Shown here piece by piece: positions 15,701 to 24,198 of a stretch of 64,000 nucleotides of DNA; position 1 is the first letter of the stretch; each line of letters begins with the position of its first letter. Location: assembly GCF_900102945.1 (NCBI RefSeq), contig NZ_FNGI01000003.1, positions 186,001 through 250,000 on the forward strand. The letters are read 5' to 3'. The translations under genes were made by a program, and so were the position numbers. The notes under the pieces were generated by a model. That model did no database searches and was not told where the DNA came from. It saw only the letters and a list, made by a program, of their open reading frames with translations. Source of the stretch: Modicisalibacter muralis (GTDB lineage: Bacteria > Pseudomonadota > Gammaproteobacteria > Pseudomonadales > Halomonadaceae).

Positions 15701-17184
15701 ATCGGCGTGTCGTCGCCCATCGAGCCGACCGCCTCCTGGCCGCTTTCGGCCAGCGGCCGCAGCAATTGGTCGCGCTCCTCGGAGGTAACCTGGAACATCT
15801 TCTGGTAAACGCGCAGCTCGTCGCCTTCGAGCGGCTGGAAGCGCGCCAGCTCGGTAAGCGCCGACTCAAGATACTGGGCACGATCCTTCAGCCAGCGCTT
15901 ATAAGGGTGCGCCGACTTGAGCCGATCGTCGATCTCGCGGGTGTGCAGTACCTCGCCGGTCTCGGTGTCCACGCCGAGCACCTGCCCCGGGCCGACCCGG
16001 CCCTTGGCGACCACGTCCTCGGGTTTGTAGCCGTAGGTGCCGACCTCCGAGGCCAGGGTGATATAGCCATTTTTGGTGATCACCCAGCGCGCCGGGCGCA
16101 GGCCGTTGCGGTCGAGCATGCACACCGCGTGGCGACCGTCGGTCATCACCAGCCCCGCCGGGCCGTCCCAGGCCTCCATGTGCATGGAGTTGTATTCGTA
16201 GAAGGCACGTAGCTGGGCGTCCATGGTCTCGACGTTCTGCCAGGCCGGCGGCACCATCATGCGAATCGCGTTGTACAGGTCCATGCCACCGGTCATCAGC
16301 ACTTCGAGCATGTTGTCCATGCTCGACGAGTCGGAACCGCTGGTATTGACGATCTCGTCGAGCTCGGTGATGTCGGGCAGCAGGTCGCTGACGAAGTTTT
16401 CCTTGCGCGCGTTGGCCCAGCCACGGTTGGCCTCGATGGTGTTGATTTCGCCGTTGTGGGCCAGGAAGCGGAACGGCTGCGCCAGCGGCCAGCGCGGCGC
16501 GGTGTTGGTCGAGAAACGCTGGTGGAAAACGCAGATAGCGGTTTCCAGGCGCGGGTCGTTCAGGTCGTGATAGAAGGTCGGCAGATCGACGGGCATCATC
16601 AGGCCCTTGTACGACACCACCTTGGACGACAGCGAGCAGACGTAGAAGTCTTCCTCGTGCTTGAGCTGTTGCTCGGCGCGCCGCCGCGCCATGAACAGAT
16701 CGACATTGAAGACCTGGTCGAGACGATCGTCGCTCGCCTCGACGAAGACCTGGCGGATGCGCGGCAGGCAGTCGAGCGCCATCGGCCCGCACACGCTGGG
16801 GTCGACCGGCACGTCGCGCCAGCCGCGCACGCTAAGGCCCCGCGCGCCGAGTTCGGCGTCGAGTATGTCGCGGGCCCGCGTCTCGCGTGCATCGTCGTCG
16901 GGCAGGAAAACGCTGCCCACGGCGAAACGCCCGCCGAGTTCGATGCCGAGTTCCTCGCGGGCGATGCCGCGCATGAAGTCGCTAGGCATCTTGAACAACA
17001 GGCCGCAACCATCGCCGGTCTTGCCGTCGGCGGCGATACCGCCACGGTGGGTCATGCAGGTCAGCGACTCGATGGCGGTTTTCAGCAGATCGTGGCTGGC
17101 CTGTCCTTCCATATGGGCGATCAGGCCGAAGCCACAGTTATCGCGGAACTCACCAGGCTGGTGGAGACCTTTCATCATGGGCAT
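12724..17184 (-). CDS. gltB: Glutamate synthase, large (alpha) subunit
   Basis: Main assimilation enzyme for ammonia together with glutamine synthetase. It has 1486 residues, as in other bacteria. Cys17 in DNCGFG is the class II amidotransferase nucleophile, exposed after removal of a short propeptide. The FMN-binding synthase domain carries the three cysteines of the [3Fe-4S] cluster in [15 protein letters not shown] (about residues 1110-1125), and the C-terminal beta-helix holds [16 protein letters not shown]. The start may be Met1, Met3 or Met4; the ribosome site is weak for all. Downstream gltD completes the complex. A pair of palindromes about 110 bases upstream could be its operator. 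The damX-like gene that stands between gltB and aroB in Pseudomonas is absent. Confidence 0.97.
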   Translation of the reverse strand: MPMMKGLHQPGEFRDNCGFGLIAHMEGQASHDLLKTAIESLTCMTHRGGIAADGKTGDGCGLLFKMPSDFMRGIAREELGIELGGRFAVGSVFLPDDDARETRARDILDAELGARGLSVRGWRDVPVDPSVCGPMALDCLPRIRQVFVEASDDRLDQVFNVDLFMARRRAEQQLKHEEDFYVCSLSSKVVSYKGLMMPVDLPTFYHDLNDPRLETAICVFHQRFSTNTAPRWPLAQPFRFLAHNGEINTIEANRGWANARKENFVSDLLPDITELDEIVNTSGSDSSSMDNMLEVLMTGGMDLYNAIRMMVPPAWQNVETMDAQLRAFYEYNSMHMEAWDGPAGLVMTDGRHAVCMLDRNGLRPARWVITKNGYITLASEVGTYGYKPEDVVAKGRVGPGQVLGVDTETGEVLHTREIDDRLKSAHPYKRWLKDRAQYLESALTELARFQPLEGDELRVYQKMFQVTSEERDQLLRPLAESGQEAVGSMGDDTPMAVLSRHGRLLTDYFRQKFAQVTNPAIDPLREAIVMSLETCCGAELNVFEATPDHAHRLILTTPVLSPRKFTALVAQEDEAFRVQTFKLAYDPEQSTLKQALLALCQEVEQAVLEKGAVLLVLSDDCLANGQLPIHAVLATGAIHHHLGRLALRPRVNLVVETGYARDAHQMAVLFGVGATAVYPYLAYQVMADMHRSGELVGNPADARENYRKGLQKGLYKILSKMGISTLASYRGSQLFEAVGLSSEVMDLCFTGMMSRIEGTGFAELQLQQELLARDAWIPRKTLRQGGLIKYVHAHEYHAYNPDVVMTLQEAVQQGDYAKWKKFARLVNERPVATIRDMLKLKPAAEPLPLDEVESVEELLPRFDSAGMSLGALSPEAHEALAQAMNEAGGRSNSGEGGEDPARYGTIRSSKIKQIASGRFGVTPAYLVNAEVLQIKVAQGAKPGEGGQLPGGKVNELIARLRYAVPGVTLISPPPHHDIYSIEDLAQLIFDLKQVNPTAQVSVKLVSEPGIGTIATGVAKAYADLITVSGYDGGTAASPLTSIKHAGSPWELGLPEVHQALRINGLRDKIRLQTDGGLKTGLDVVKAAILGAESFGFGTAPMVALGCKYLRICHLNNCATGVATQHQYLRDEHFRGTVDMVKHYFRFIAEEVRELMALLGVRKLTDLIGRTDLLEALEGETASQRKLDLTPLLENDFVPADAPQFCTISRNEPHDPGAKNREIVETLMAAIETRSGGEFEFTITNGDRSLGARASGEIAKRYGEAGLEDAPINVRFTGVAGQSLGVWNARGLNLYLEGDANDYVGKGMNGGKVVIVPPRTSTFKSHETAIIGNTCLYGATGGKLFAAGTAGERFAVRNSGVHAVIEGAGDHCCEYMTGGMVAVLGETGVNFGAGMTGGFAYVLDEDRTFVDKYNHELVEIHRINTEAMEAYRRHLREVIEEYVAETGSARGEEILEDFSDFVRHFWLVKPKAASLNGLLAESRRRPE

Positions 17185-17290
17185 GTCTCGATCTTGTTTT
17201 GTGCAGTGTTGTGCGAAATCCAGGAAAACTCACAGACCGGGGCCGTGAAGATAGAGTCACAGCCCGCGAGGGACTCCGTAAATCGGCTTG

Positions 17291-17319
17291 TTATGCATAA
17301 TGTGCATGGGGCATGCACA
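17291..17319. promoter_or_regulatory. Two adjacent palindromes upstream of gltB
   Basis: TTATGCATAA (17291-17300), a perfect 10-base palindrome, abuts TGTGCATG-GGG-CATGCACA (17301-17319), a perfect 8-3-8 dyad. Both share the TGCAT core. They lie 107-135 bases upstream of the gltB start within a 236-base gap. This looks like a binding site for a dimeric regulator, perhaps nitrogen- or amino acid-responsive; the regulator is not identified. Confidence 0.5.
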
Positions 17320-17359
17320 TATATTATGACAGACGACCGCCTCTCTCCAACCCCTTGGC

Positions 17360-17390
17360 AAAAAAACGCCCGCTGCAAATGCAGCGGGCG
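17360..17390 (-). terminator. Intrinsic terminator behind aroB
   Basis: An 11-bp stem (CGCCCGCTGCA, 17367-17377, with 17380-17390) is followed on the minus strand by seven T (17360-17366). It begins 31 bases after the aroB stop and ends the pil-aroK-aroB transcript. Confidence 0.9.
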
Positions 17391-17420
17391 AAAATTGCCA
17401 TGAATAGATAGGGTTGGGTG

Positions 17421-18542
17421 TCAGGTGCGTGGGTAATCGCGCAAAAACTCGTCAAGCAGCGTGGGGGGCGTGTCGTCATGCACGCAAGCGTCGCCGAGCG
17501 TGCGCAGCAAAACCAGCCGCAGGCGGCTGTCGAGATTCTTCTTGTCCAGGCGCATGCGTTCGATAAATGCCTCGGCGTCCATTTCACTCGGTGCCGCCAA
17601 TGGCAGCCCGGCGGCCTCGAGCAGCGTCGTGACGCGCGTCACCTCGTCGTCATCCAACCATCCCAGGCGCCGGGACAGCGACGCGGCCATTGCCATGCCG
17701 GTACCGACCGCCTCGCCATGCAGCCAGTTACCATAGCCCTGGTGCGCCTCGATGGCATGCCCGAAGGTGTGGCCCAGGTTGAGCAGCGCGCGCACGCCCT
17801 GCTCGGTTTCGTCCTCGACGACCACCCGGGCCTTGATCGTACAACTGCGCAGGATCGCATCAATGAGCAGCGCATCGTCCAGTTCGCGCAGCGCCGCCAT
17901 GTTCGCTTCGAGCCAGGCCAGGAAGTCGAGATCGCGAATCAGGCCGTACTTGATCACCTCGGCCAGTCCGGCCGTCAACTCGCGCGCCGGCAAGCTCTTC
18001 AGTGTCGCGGTATCGATCAGCACCGCACGCGGTTGCCAGAAGGCACCGATCATGTTCTTGCCGCGCGGATGGTTGACGCCGGTCTTGCCGCCCACCGACG
18101 AGTCGACCTGCGAAAGCAGGGTGGTGGGTACCTGAATGAACGCCACGCCGCGCTGATAGCAGGCCGCGGCGTAACCGGTCATGTCGCCGATCACGCCGCC
18201 GCCCAGCGCGATCAGCGTACAGCGGCGATTGAACCCCGCCGCGAGCAGGGCATCCCATATGCGCTCCACCGAGGCCAGCGTCTTGGTGTGCTCGCCATCG
18301 GGCAGGATCAACTCGCGGACGTCGAGATCGCTTTCCGCGCCGCCAATCAGGCCGCGCTTGAGCGATTCGAGATACAGCGGCGCCACCGTCTCGTTGGTGA
18401 CGATCATCACTTGGCGCCCGGCCAAATGCGGGCGTAACAGGGAACCATCATCGAGCAGGCCGGGGCCAATGTGGATGGGATAGCTGCGCTCGCCCAGATC
18501 GACACTGAGCGTCTTACGCGGTGAATCGGCGTTCATGGGCAT
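17421..18542 (-). CDS. aroB: 3-dehydroquinate synthase
   Basis: Second step of the shikimate pathway: DAHP to 3-dehydroquinate, NAD+- and metal-dependent. The 373-residue protein has [19 protein letters not shown] (NAD site), [11 protein letters not shown], the metal ligand Glu in GLAEVIKYG and the two His ligands in [26 protein letters not shown] at 18542 overlaps the aroK stop (TGATG), a common coupling arrangement; an ATG at 18536 and a TTG at 18545 are alternatives. It follows aroK in the pilMNOPQ-aroK-aroB order known from Pseudomonas. Confidence 0.96.
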   Translation of the reverse strand: MPMNADSPRKTLSVDLGERSYPIHIGPGLLDDGSLLRPHLAGRQVMIVTNETVAPLYLESLKRGLIGGAESDLDVRELILPDGEHTKTLASVERIWDALLAAGFNRRCTLIALGGGVIGDMTGYAAACYQRGVAFIQVPTTLLSQVDSSVGGKTGVNHPRGKNMIGAFWQPRAVLIDTATLKSLPARELTAGLAEVIKYGLIRDLDFLAWLEANMAALRELDDALLIDAILRSCTIKARVVVEDETEQGVRALLNLGHTFGHAIEAHQGYGNWLHGEAVGTGMAMAASLSRRLGWLDDDEVTRVTTLLEAAGLPLAAPSEMDAEAFIERMRLDKKNLDSRLRLVLLRTLGDACVHDDTPPTLLDEFLRDYPRT

Positions 18543-19084
18543 CAAGCCTTGGTTTGCAGCGGATCGACGAGACGCTGCACGCGTCGCAGTATCTCGTTGA
18601 CCACCGCGCGTGGGCCACGGCGGTCGGTACGCACCACCAGATCGGCGGTGGCGCGATAAAGGGGGTCACGCACCTCGAATAACCCTCGCAATACCGCTTC
18701 GGGGTCCTTGTTGCGCAGCAGGGGGCGATTGCGATCCTTGGCGGTGCGCCGTAGCTGTTGCTCGACGGTGGTGTACAGATAGACTACGGTGCCGCGCTCG
18801 CGCAGCGCGCGGCGATTGACTTCACGCATCACCGCGCCACCACCGGTGGCCAGTACGATCGAGGCACGCCGGGTCAGTTCATCGACCATCAATGCCTCGC
18901 GCTCGCGAAAGCCGCTCTCGCCTTCGACATCGAAGATCCAGGGTATGTCGGCGCCGCAGCGCGCCTGAATTTCGTGATCGCTATCCACGAAATCACGCTG
19001 CAACTCGGCCGCCAGAAGGCGGCCGATGGTGCTTTTGCCGGCCCCCATGGGGCCGACCAGAAAAACATTGGGAAAACCCTGCAT
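18542..19084 (-). CDS. aroK: Shikimate kinase
   Basis: Phosphorylates shikimate at the 3-hydroxyl with ATP. Of 180 residues, Walker A is GPMGAGKST (K17), the shikimate-binding Asp lies in [15 protein letters not shown] forms the Walker B-like loop, and NRPLLRNKD belongs to the lid. The start ATG overlaps the pilQ stop by one base (TGATG) and its own stop overlaps aroB, so all three are translationally coupled. Confidence 0.96.
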   Translation of the reverse strand: MQGFPNVFLVGPMGAGKSTIGRLLAAELQRDFVDSDHEIQARCGADIPWIFDVEGESGFREREALMVDELTRRASIVLATGGGAVMREVNRRALRERGTVVYLYTTVEQQLRRTAKDRNRPLLRNKDPEAVLRGLFEVRDPLYRATADLVVRTDRRGPRAVVNEILRRVQRLVDPLQTKA

Positions 19085-21120
19085 CAGCGAATCGCCAGTT
19101 CGTCCTCGATAATCTTCGGGGTGATGAAGACTAGCAATTCTACCTTCTCATTGCTCTCCTCGGTATAGCGAAATAGTTGCCCGAGGATGGGAATGTCGCC
19201 GAGCAGCGGCGTCTTGAACAGGTTGCGCAACTGCTGGGTGGTGAGGATGCCGCCCAGCACCACGGTTTCGCCGTCATCGACCAGCACCTGAGTCTGGATC
19301 TCGTTGGTATCGATGGCCGGCGCGCCTTCGAACCTGGCATCGGAGACGCTGTCGTTGTTGATCACCAGGTCCATGATGATGCGATCGTCGGGCGTGATCT
19401 GCGGGGTGACCTCCAGCGACAGCACCGCTTCCTTGAACTCGACGTTGGTCGCGCCGCTCGAGGTGGATTCCTGATAGGGGATCTCGGTGCCCTGCTTGAT
19501 GATCGCCGTCTGCTGGTTGGCAGTAATCACCTTGGGCTGGGAGATGGTCTGGCTCTTGCCCTCGCTCTCCAGCGCACGCAGCTCCAGGTCGAGCAGTATG
19601 TCGCCCGATAGGTAGCCGAAGCTGAAGCCGGTACCGGGATTGACCTGATCGCCGAGATCGACGCTAAGCCCGCCGTTTTCGACCAGGCCATCGGCCGCTC
19701 CTTCAAGATCGAAGCGACTGCCCTGGGGTGACGACAGCCCCCAGTTGAGGCCCAACTCGCGCGTCACGCTATCGCGGGCGATGACGATGCGCGCTTCGAT
19801 CTGCACCTGACGCACCGGGACATCGAGCCTGGCGATGGCCAGGCGAATTTCCTCGAGCTGTTCGCGGGTCTCCTGGATCAACAGCGTGTTGGTGCGCACA
19901 TCGACGCTGACCCGCCCGCGCTCGGAAAGCAGCCCCAGGCCTTCGCCGCCGCTCAGCAGCACGGCAAGATCCGATGCCTTGGCATAGCTGACCGGAATGT
20001 ACTCGGTGACCAGTGGCGCCAGCCCTTGCATCTGCATCTGCGCTTCGAGTTCCTGGCGCTCCATGGCGGCAAGCTCGTTGGCTGGAGCAACGATCAGCAC
20101 GTTGCCGGTCTTGCGACTGGCCAGACCATGACTCTTGAGCACCAGATCCAGCGCCTGATCCCAGGGTACATCCTGCAGGTTGAGGGTCACGCTGCCCTGC
20201 ACGCTATCGCTGGCGACCAGGTTGAGTCCGGTAAAGCTGGCGATGATCGCCAGCACTTCGCGCACTTCGATATCCTGGAAGTTCAGCGAGATTCGCTTGC
20301 CGGTGTAGGGAAACTGCTCGCGCTGCTCGGCCTCGCGTTCGGCACGCGTCACCGGCTCGGCCTCAATCACCAGACGCCGCCCGCTCTGGGTGGAAAGCAT
20401 CGAATACTCGCCATCGAGCTCGATCGCCAGGGTAACGCCGTCGCTTCCAGGCTGCGGCACGATGCGCTGCATCGGCGTGCCGAAATCGCTGACGTCGAGC
20501 ACCTGCAGCATCGAGGGGGGCAGCTCGACATCGCTCAGTTCGGCGACGATGCGGCCAGCGCCACGCTGACTGACCTGGGTATCGACGCCGCTACGATCGA
20601 AGGTGACGATCAATCGGCTGGCGCCATCCTCACCACGCCGAAAGTCGATATTCTCGACCTGCGCCTCGCGCGACATGACCTCAACCCGATCGGTCGGCGC
20701 CGCAGCGGCTGTGCGGCTCTCCGCGAGCTGTTGGTCGACGACGCCCTCGCCCATGCCAAGCACCAGCGTATCGCCCTGCTCGCGAAGGGCATAGGGCAAC
20801 GCCCGGTCGAGATTGAACACCAGTCGCGTTCGTTCGCCGGCTTCCAGGGCAACCACATGGTTGACGCCGCCCACGCCCAATTCGAAACGCCGTCGCTCGA
20901 GCTGGCTGACGGTATCCATGAGATCGATGGTCAGGCGCGGTGGCGAATCGACCCGGTACCCCCGCACCTCGGGGACGTCACCCGCAAAGCGCAGCGACAC
21001 CTCGATCTGACCGGCACGCTGGTCGAAATCCAGCCCCGTCAGGGTCGACACCGCCGCGGCCGGCCCCGCCATTCCCAGCATCAGCAACGCGACCAGCAGC
21101 GTGCGTACCATTCCCGTCAT
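19084..21120 (-). CDS. pilQ: Type IV pilus secretin PilQ
   Basis: Outer membrane channel through which the type IV pilus extends. The 678-residue protein starts with a signal peptide (hydrophobic stretch to about residue 22, cleavage likely after AAA). An AMIN domain at about 25-125 is thought to bind peptidoglycan. Then come an STN/secretin N region ([20 protein letters not shown], about 275) and NolW-like repeat, and the C-terminal secretin core with [19 protein letters not shown] and the closing [26 protein letters not shown] precedes the ATG. It is the last of pilMNOP-pilQ, 30 bases behind pilP. Confidence 0.96.
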   Translation of the reverse strand: MTGMVRTLLVALLMLGMAGPAAAVSTLTGLDFDQRAGQIEVSLRFAGDVPEVRGYRVDSPPRLTIDLMDTVSQLERRRFELGVGGVNHVVALEAGERTRLVFNLDRALPYALREQGDTLVLGMGEGVVDQQLAESRTAAAAPTDRVEVMSREAQVENIDFRRGEDGASRLIVTFDRSGVDTQVSQRGAGRIVAELSDVELPPSMLQVLDVSDFGTPMQRIVPQPGSDGVTLAIELDGEYSMLSTQSGRRLVIEAEPVTRAEREAEQREQFPYTGKRISLNFQDIEVREVLAIIASFTGLNLVASDSVQGSVTLNLQDVPWDQALDLVLKSHGLASRKTGNVLIVAPANELAAMERQELEAQMQMQGLAPLVTEYIPVSYAKASDLAVLLSGGEGLGLLSERGRVSVDVRTNTLLIQETREQLEEIRLAIARLDVPVRQVQIEARIVIARDSVTRELGLNWGLSSPQGSRFDLEGAADGLVENGGLSVDLGDQVNPGTGFSFGYLSGDILLDLELRALESEGKSQTISQPKVITANQQTAIIKQGTEIPYQESTSSGATNVEFKEAVLSLEVTPQITPDDRIIMDLVINNDSVSDARFEGAPAIDTNEIQTQVLVDDGETVVLGGILTTQQLRNLFKTPLLGDIPILGQLFRYTEESNEKVELLVFITPKIIEDELAIR

Positions 21121-21150
21121 GTTAATCCCCTCTACCTGCGTCTTGCCGGG

Positions 21151-21690
21151 TCAGCCCTGGCCTTGTTCGGTGGCTTGCTTGAGCGAAATATTGCGGGTGC
21201 GTTCGACCCAGCCCCCCTGGCCATTGGAGACGACCTCCACCAGTTGCACGGAACTGTCGGTAATGCTGACGATGCGCCCGAAATCGGTACCCATGTGCTC
21301 GCCGACATACACGCGATGAACCTTTCCTTGCGGGTCGCGCACCAACGCCGAATTGCGTCCATCGGTGCGTAGCGTGCCGACCAGGCGCAGCCCGTCGAGC
21401 GGGTATTGCTCGAGTGGATCGCGTGGCCGGTCGAGGTTCGGCGCCAGGTCGAGACCTTCGATGGCGTTTTCCTCGGGTTCCGGCCGCTCGGGCACGAAGG
21501 GGCTGCGCAAGCCCGCCTGGTCATAGGTCACTGCCTGATAGCGAGGCGCCTGGGGCAGCGGCTCGACCCGACCCGCCGGCTTGGCGCGAATCTCGTCGAG
21601 GCGGCGATCGAGCGCCGGGATCTCCGCATCCTGGCAGCCGGCCAGGGCGAGCACACCCAGTGCCAGCCACGGGAACGCGAAACGCCTCAT
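21151..21690 (-). CDS. pilP: Type IV pilus assembly lipoprotein PilP
   Basis: Inner membrane-anchored lipoprotein linking the PilMNO platform to the PilQ secretin. The 179 residues begin with a lipoprotein signal (LALAGC, Cys19), followed by a flexible proline-rich part and a C-terminal HR-like beta domain (about residues 90-175) containing LRLVGTLRTDGRNSALVRD. The ATG overlaps the pilO stop (ATGA). Confidence 0.94.
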   Translation of the reverse strand: MRRFAFPWLALGVLALAGCQDAEIPALDRRLDEIRAKPAGRVEPLPQAPRYQAVTYDQAGLRSPFVPERPEPEENAIEGLDLAPNLDRPRDPLEQYPLDGLRLVGTLRTDGRNSALVRDPQGKVHRVYVGEHMGTDFGRIVSITDSSVQLVEVVSNGQGGWVERTRNISLKQATEQGQG

Positions 21691-22307
21691 TGCGCGTCCT
21701 CCGTGACCGAGCGATGGTTATAGGTCTTGGCCAGCATCGAGAGTTGCAGCGTGTCTCCGCCTTCCATCGGGACCAGGCTGAAATCGTGCAACGTGACGAT
21801 CCGCGGCAGGCTGGCAACGCCCGAGATAAAGGCGCCGATGCGGTGGTACTCGCCCCGAACCTGAATATCGAACGGCTGCTCGGTATAGAACTCGCGTGGC
21901 ACCGGGCTACGCAGGCGAATGAAGTCGATGGTCAACTGGTTGTCCAGCGCGGTCTCGCTGATGTTGTCGATCAGCGAGGGGACTTCCGCTCCGGTCGGCA
22001 GCATTTCCAATAACACGCCCATGCGCGCTTCCAAGGCAGCCATTTGCTCGCGCATCATCGGCAGGTTGGCGGCCTGATAGGATTTGCTCTCGAACTGGCG
22101 CAGCAACTCGCGTTCCTGTACCTCGGCCCGTGCAAGCGCATCGATCTTGGGCGCCACCACGTACCAGTGCGCCGCCCAGAAAATCACCACCAGCACCAGC
22201 GCGTAACACAGCAGTTGCAACGACAGCGGCCAGCTACCCGCCTCACGCACGTCGAGTTCGCGCCAATCGAGTTCGCGCAGCCGGCGCAGTTCCGCTTTCA
22301 TGCTCAT
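21687..22307 (-). CDS. pilO: Type IV pilus assembly protein PilO
   Basis: Bitopic inner membrane protein of the alignment complex; pairs with PilN. 206 residues: a short cytoplasmic N-terminus, one membrane segment (about residues 29-50, LQLLCYALVLVVIFWAAHWY), a coiled coil and a ferredoxin-like periplasmic domain. Both ends overlap neighbours by four bases (ATGA), so production is coupled with PilN and PilP. Confidence 0.93.
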   Translation of the reverse strand: MSMKAELRRLRELDWRELDVREAGSWPLSLQLLCYALVLVVIFWAAHWYVVAPKIDALARAEVQERELLRQFESKSYQAANLPMMREQMAALEARMGVLLEMLPTGAEVPSLIDNISETALDNQLTIDFIRLRSPVPREFYTEQPFDIQVRGEYHRIGAFISGVASLPRIVTLHDFSLVPMEGGDTLQLSMLAKTYNHRSVTEDAQ

Positions 22308-22882
22308 CGCGCCTCCTCCCCGCCAGCCGCGTCGCCGGGCGTCTCGGGCAACGTTTCCTCGACACTCATGTCGAAACGGCGCCGGTTGCCGTCATCCTCG
22401 ACTTGCACTTCGGACAGCACGGGAATGGCGAATGCCCTGGCGGCGGCAATCGCGCGCATCTGGTCGGATACCTGACGGTTGGTTTCGGCCAGCCCCGTGA
22501 GGTTGAGCTGATCGGCCTGGCGCGACAGCCGGGTATAATAAACGCCCTGCTCGAGGCTAGCGGCCAACTGGTTGAACACGCGCACCGTCTGCGGCCGGCT
22601 GAACTGCAACTCACGGATCAGCTCGATCTGGGTCAGCATCTGCTCGCGCAGCGTCTGGTAATCGAGAATCGCCTGAATGTCGCTGTCGAGCTGCTGGGTC
22701 CGCTCCTTGATGTACGCGATGCGTTGCTGGCGCAGCTCCAGCGAATGCTGATACCACTGCGAGGCACCCCAGGCGGCGCCCACGCCGATCAGCGCCACCA
22801 GCGCCAACGTGACCAGAAAGCGCCGGCTACGCCGTTCGCGCAGCTCTTCGCGCCATGGCAGGAGATTGATTTCGATGCTCAT
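22304..22882 (-). CDS. pilN: Type IV pilus assembly protein PilN
   Basis: 192-residue bitopic membrane protein. The cytoplasmic start MSIEINLLPWRE is the conserved PilM-binding motif (INLLP). A membrane segment follows at about residues 22-42, then coiled coil and periplasmic domain. The ATG at 22882 was chosen because the INLLP motif begins at once after it and it overlaps the pilM stop as ATGA; the frame is open nine codons further upstream inside pilM. Confidence 0.94.
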   Translation of the reverse strand: MSIEINLLPWREELRERRSRRFLVTLALVALIGVGAAWGASQWYQHSLELRQQRIAYIKERTQQLDSDIQAILDYQTLREQMLTQIELIRELQFSRPQTVRVFNQLAASLEQGVYYTRLSRQADQLNLTGLAETNRQVSDQMRAIAAARAFAIPVLSEVQVEDDGNRRRFDMSVEETLPETPGDAAGGEEAR

Positions 22883-23940
22883 GAGCGCGACCTCATCGCC
22901 AGACCGCAAGCGGTGAGCATGGCGGGGGCATCGTTGGCCAGGGTGTGAATGTCGATGCGCGGATTGACCTTCATGCGCACGAACGGATTGGCGATCACCA
23001 CATCCATGCCGCTCTCGGCGGCCACCCGGTCGCTGAACCCCGGAATGACGCTGGAGCCACCGGCCAGGATCATGCGATTGACCTCGGGATTGCGCCCGGC
23101 GGTGTGATAGAGCTGCAATGAGCGGGATATATGCTGCAACAGTGTGTCGCGAAACGGCTTGAGCACCGTATCCTGATAGTCGTCGGGCAGGCCACCACGC
23201 TTCTTAGCCAGTCCCGCTTCTTCCATGCTCAGGTCATAGCGCTCGCGGATGGCGTCGGTGAGCTGCCGACCACCGAAGACGCTGTCGCGGCTATAGATGA
23301 TGCGTCCGCCGCGCAGCACATGAAAAGCATTCATGTTCGCGCCGATATCCACCAGCGCGACACATTCCTGGCTGTCTTCCATCGGCAATTGATGACGCAG
23401 CTCACCGAAGGCGCGTTCCATGGCGAATGCCTCGACGTCGACGGCGGCGGGCTCGAGCCCGGCTTGCAGCACCGCATCGGTCAGCCGGCTGACATCCTGT
23501 TGGCGACAGGCCACCAGCAGCACGTCCTGCTGATCGCCGAAACGCGCGTTCAGGCCCAGGCGCTGAAAATCGAAGGCGACCTCACTGAACGGAAAGGGAA
23601 TATGCTTGTCGGACTCTAGCTCGATGCGCGCTTCGATCTCTTCATCGCTGAGCGAGGCAGGCAGGGTCAACGTCTTGGTGATCGCCGCGCTGGCCGGCAA
23701 TGCGACCGCGGCGCGCAGGGAGTGCGGGCGCGCGTGATCGACGGCGCGGCGAATCGCGTCGACGACTTCGTCCATTTGTCGAATGCGCCGTTCGACCACG
23801 GCACCCTCGCGCAGTGGCCGCACCGCGTAACTATCGACACGGTAGTGCTGCCCACTGCGCTTGAGTTCGATCAGTTTGACCGTGGCCGAGGTGATGTCGA
23901 CACCGATCAGCCCTCTACCGGACTTACTGAGCCCCAGCAT
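22879..23940 (-). CDS. pilM: Type IV pilus assembly protein PilM
   Basis: Actin-like cytoplasmic ATPase-fold protein (353 residues) that binds the N-terminus of PilN. Actin-fold phosphate loops are seen in GLIGVDITSATVKLIEL near the N-terminus, ALVDIGANMNAFHVL in the middle and ILAGGSSVIPGFSDRV near the end. First gene of the pilMNOPQ-aroKB operon. It diverges from ponA with 258 bases between the starts, as in Pseudomonas. Confidence 0.95.
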   Translation of the reverse strand: MLGLSKSGRGLIGVDITSATVKLIELKRSGQHYRVDSYAVRPLREGAVVERRIRQMDEVVDAIRRAVDHARPHSLRAAVALPASAAITKTLTLPASLSDEEIEARIELESDKHIPFPFSEVAFDFQRLGLNARFGDQQDVLLVACRQQDVSRLTDAVLQAGLEPAAVDVEAFAMERAFGELRHQLPMEDSQECVALVDIGANMNAFHVLRGGRIIYSRDSVFGGRQLTDAIRERYDLSMEEAGLAKKRGGLPDDYQDTVLKPFRDTLLQHISRSLQLYHTAGRNPEVNRMILAGGSSVIPGFSDRVAAESGMDVVIANPFVRMKVNPRIDIHTLANDAPAMLTACGLAMRSRS

Positions 23941-24198
23941 TGTCGTGCCCCTGCTGATGAAAGCGGTTTATGGGAAGCACCATACCGCTTCTTATTACCA
24001 GCCTAACGCTTAAGCACTACGCATTATTGGCTATATTTCCGAGGTTACATGATGTTTCTGCCATTTACACACTCAACCACTCGTTGCGTCATCAACGCTG
24101 GTTACTGCCACCTCAGCTTCTTATAATGCGCAGTTCAACGGATTGCCTTGCTCTTCGCGGCTCGACCGCCACCCGATCACCATGGATACCGTCATTTC

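Noticed and set aside
17301-17319. NtrC-type enhancer before gltB.
   Set aside because: The half-sites are in the opposite orientation (GTGC...GCAC) from the NtrC consensus (GCAC...GTGC), and no sigma-54 promoter was found.
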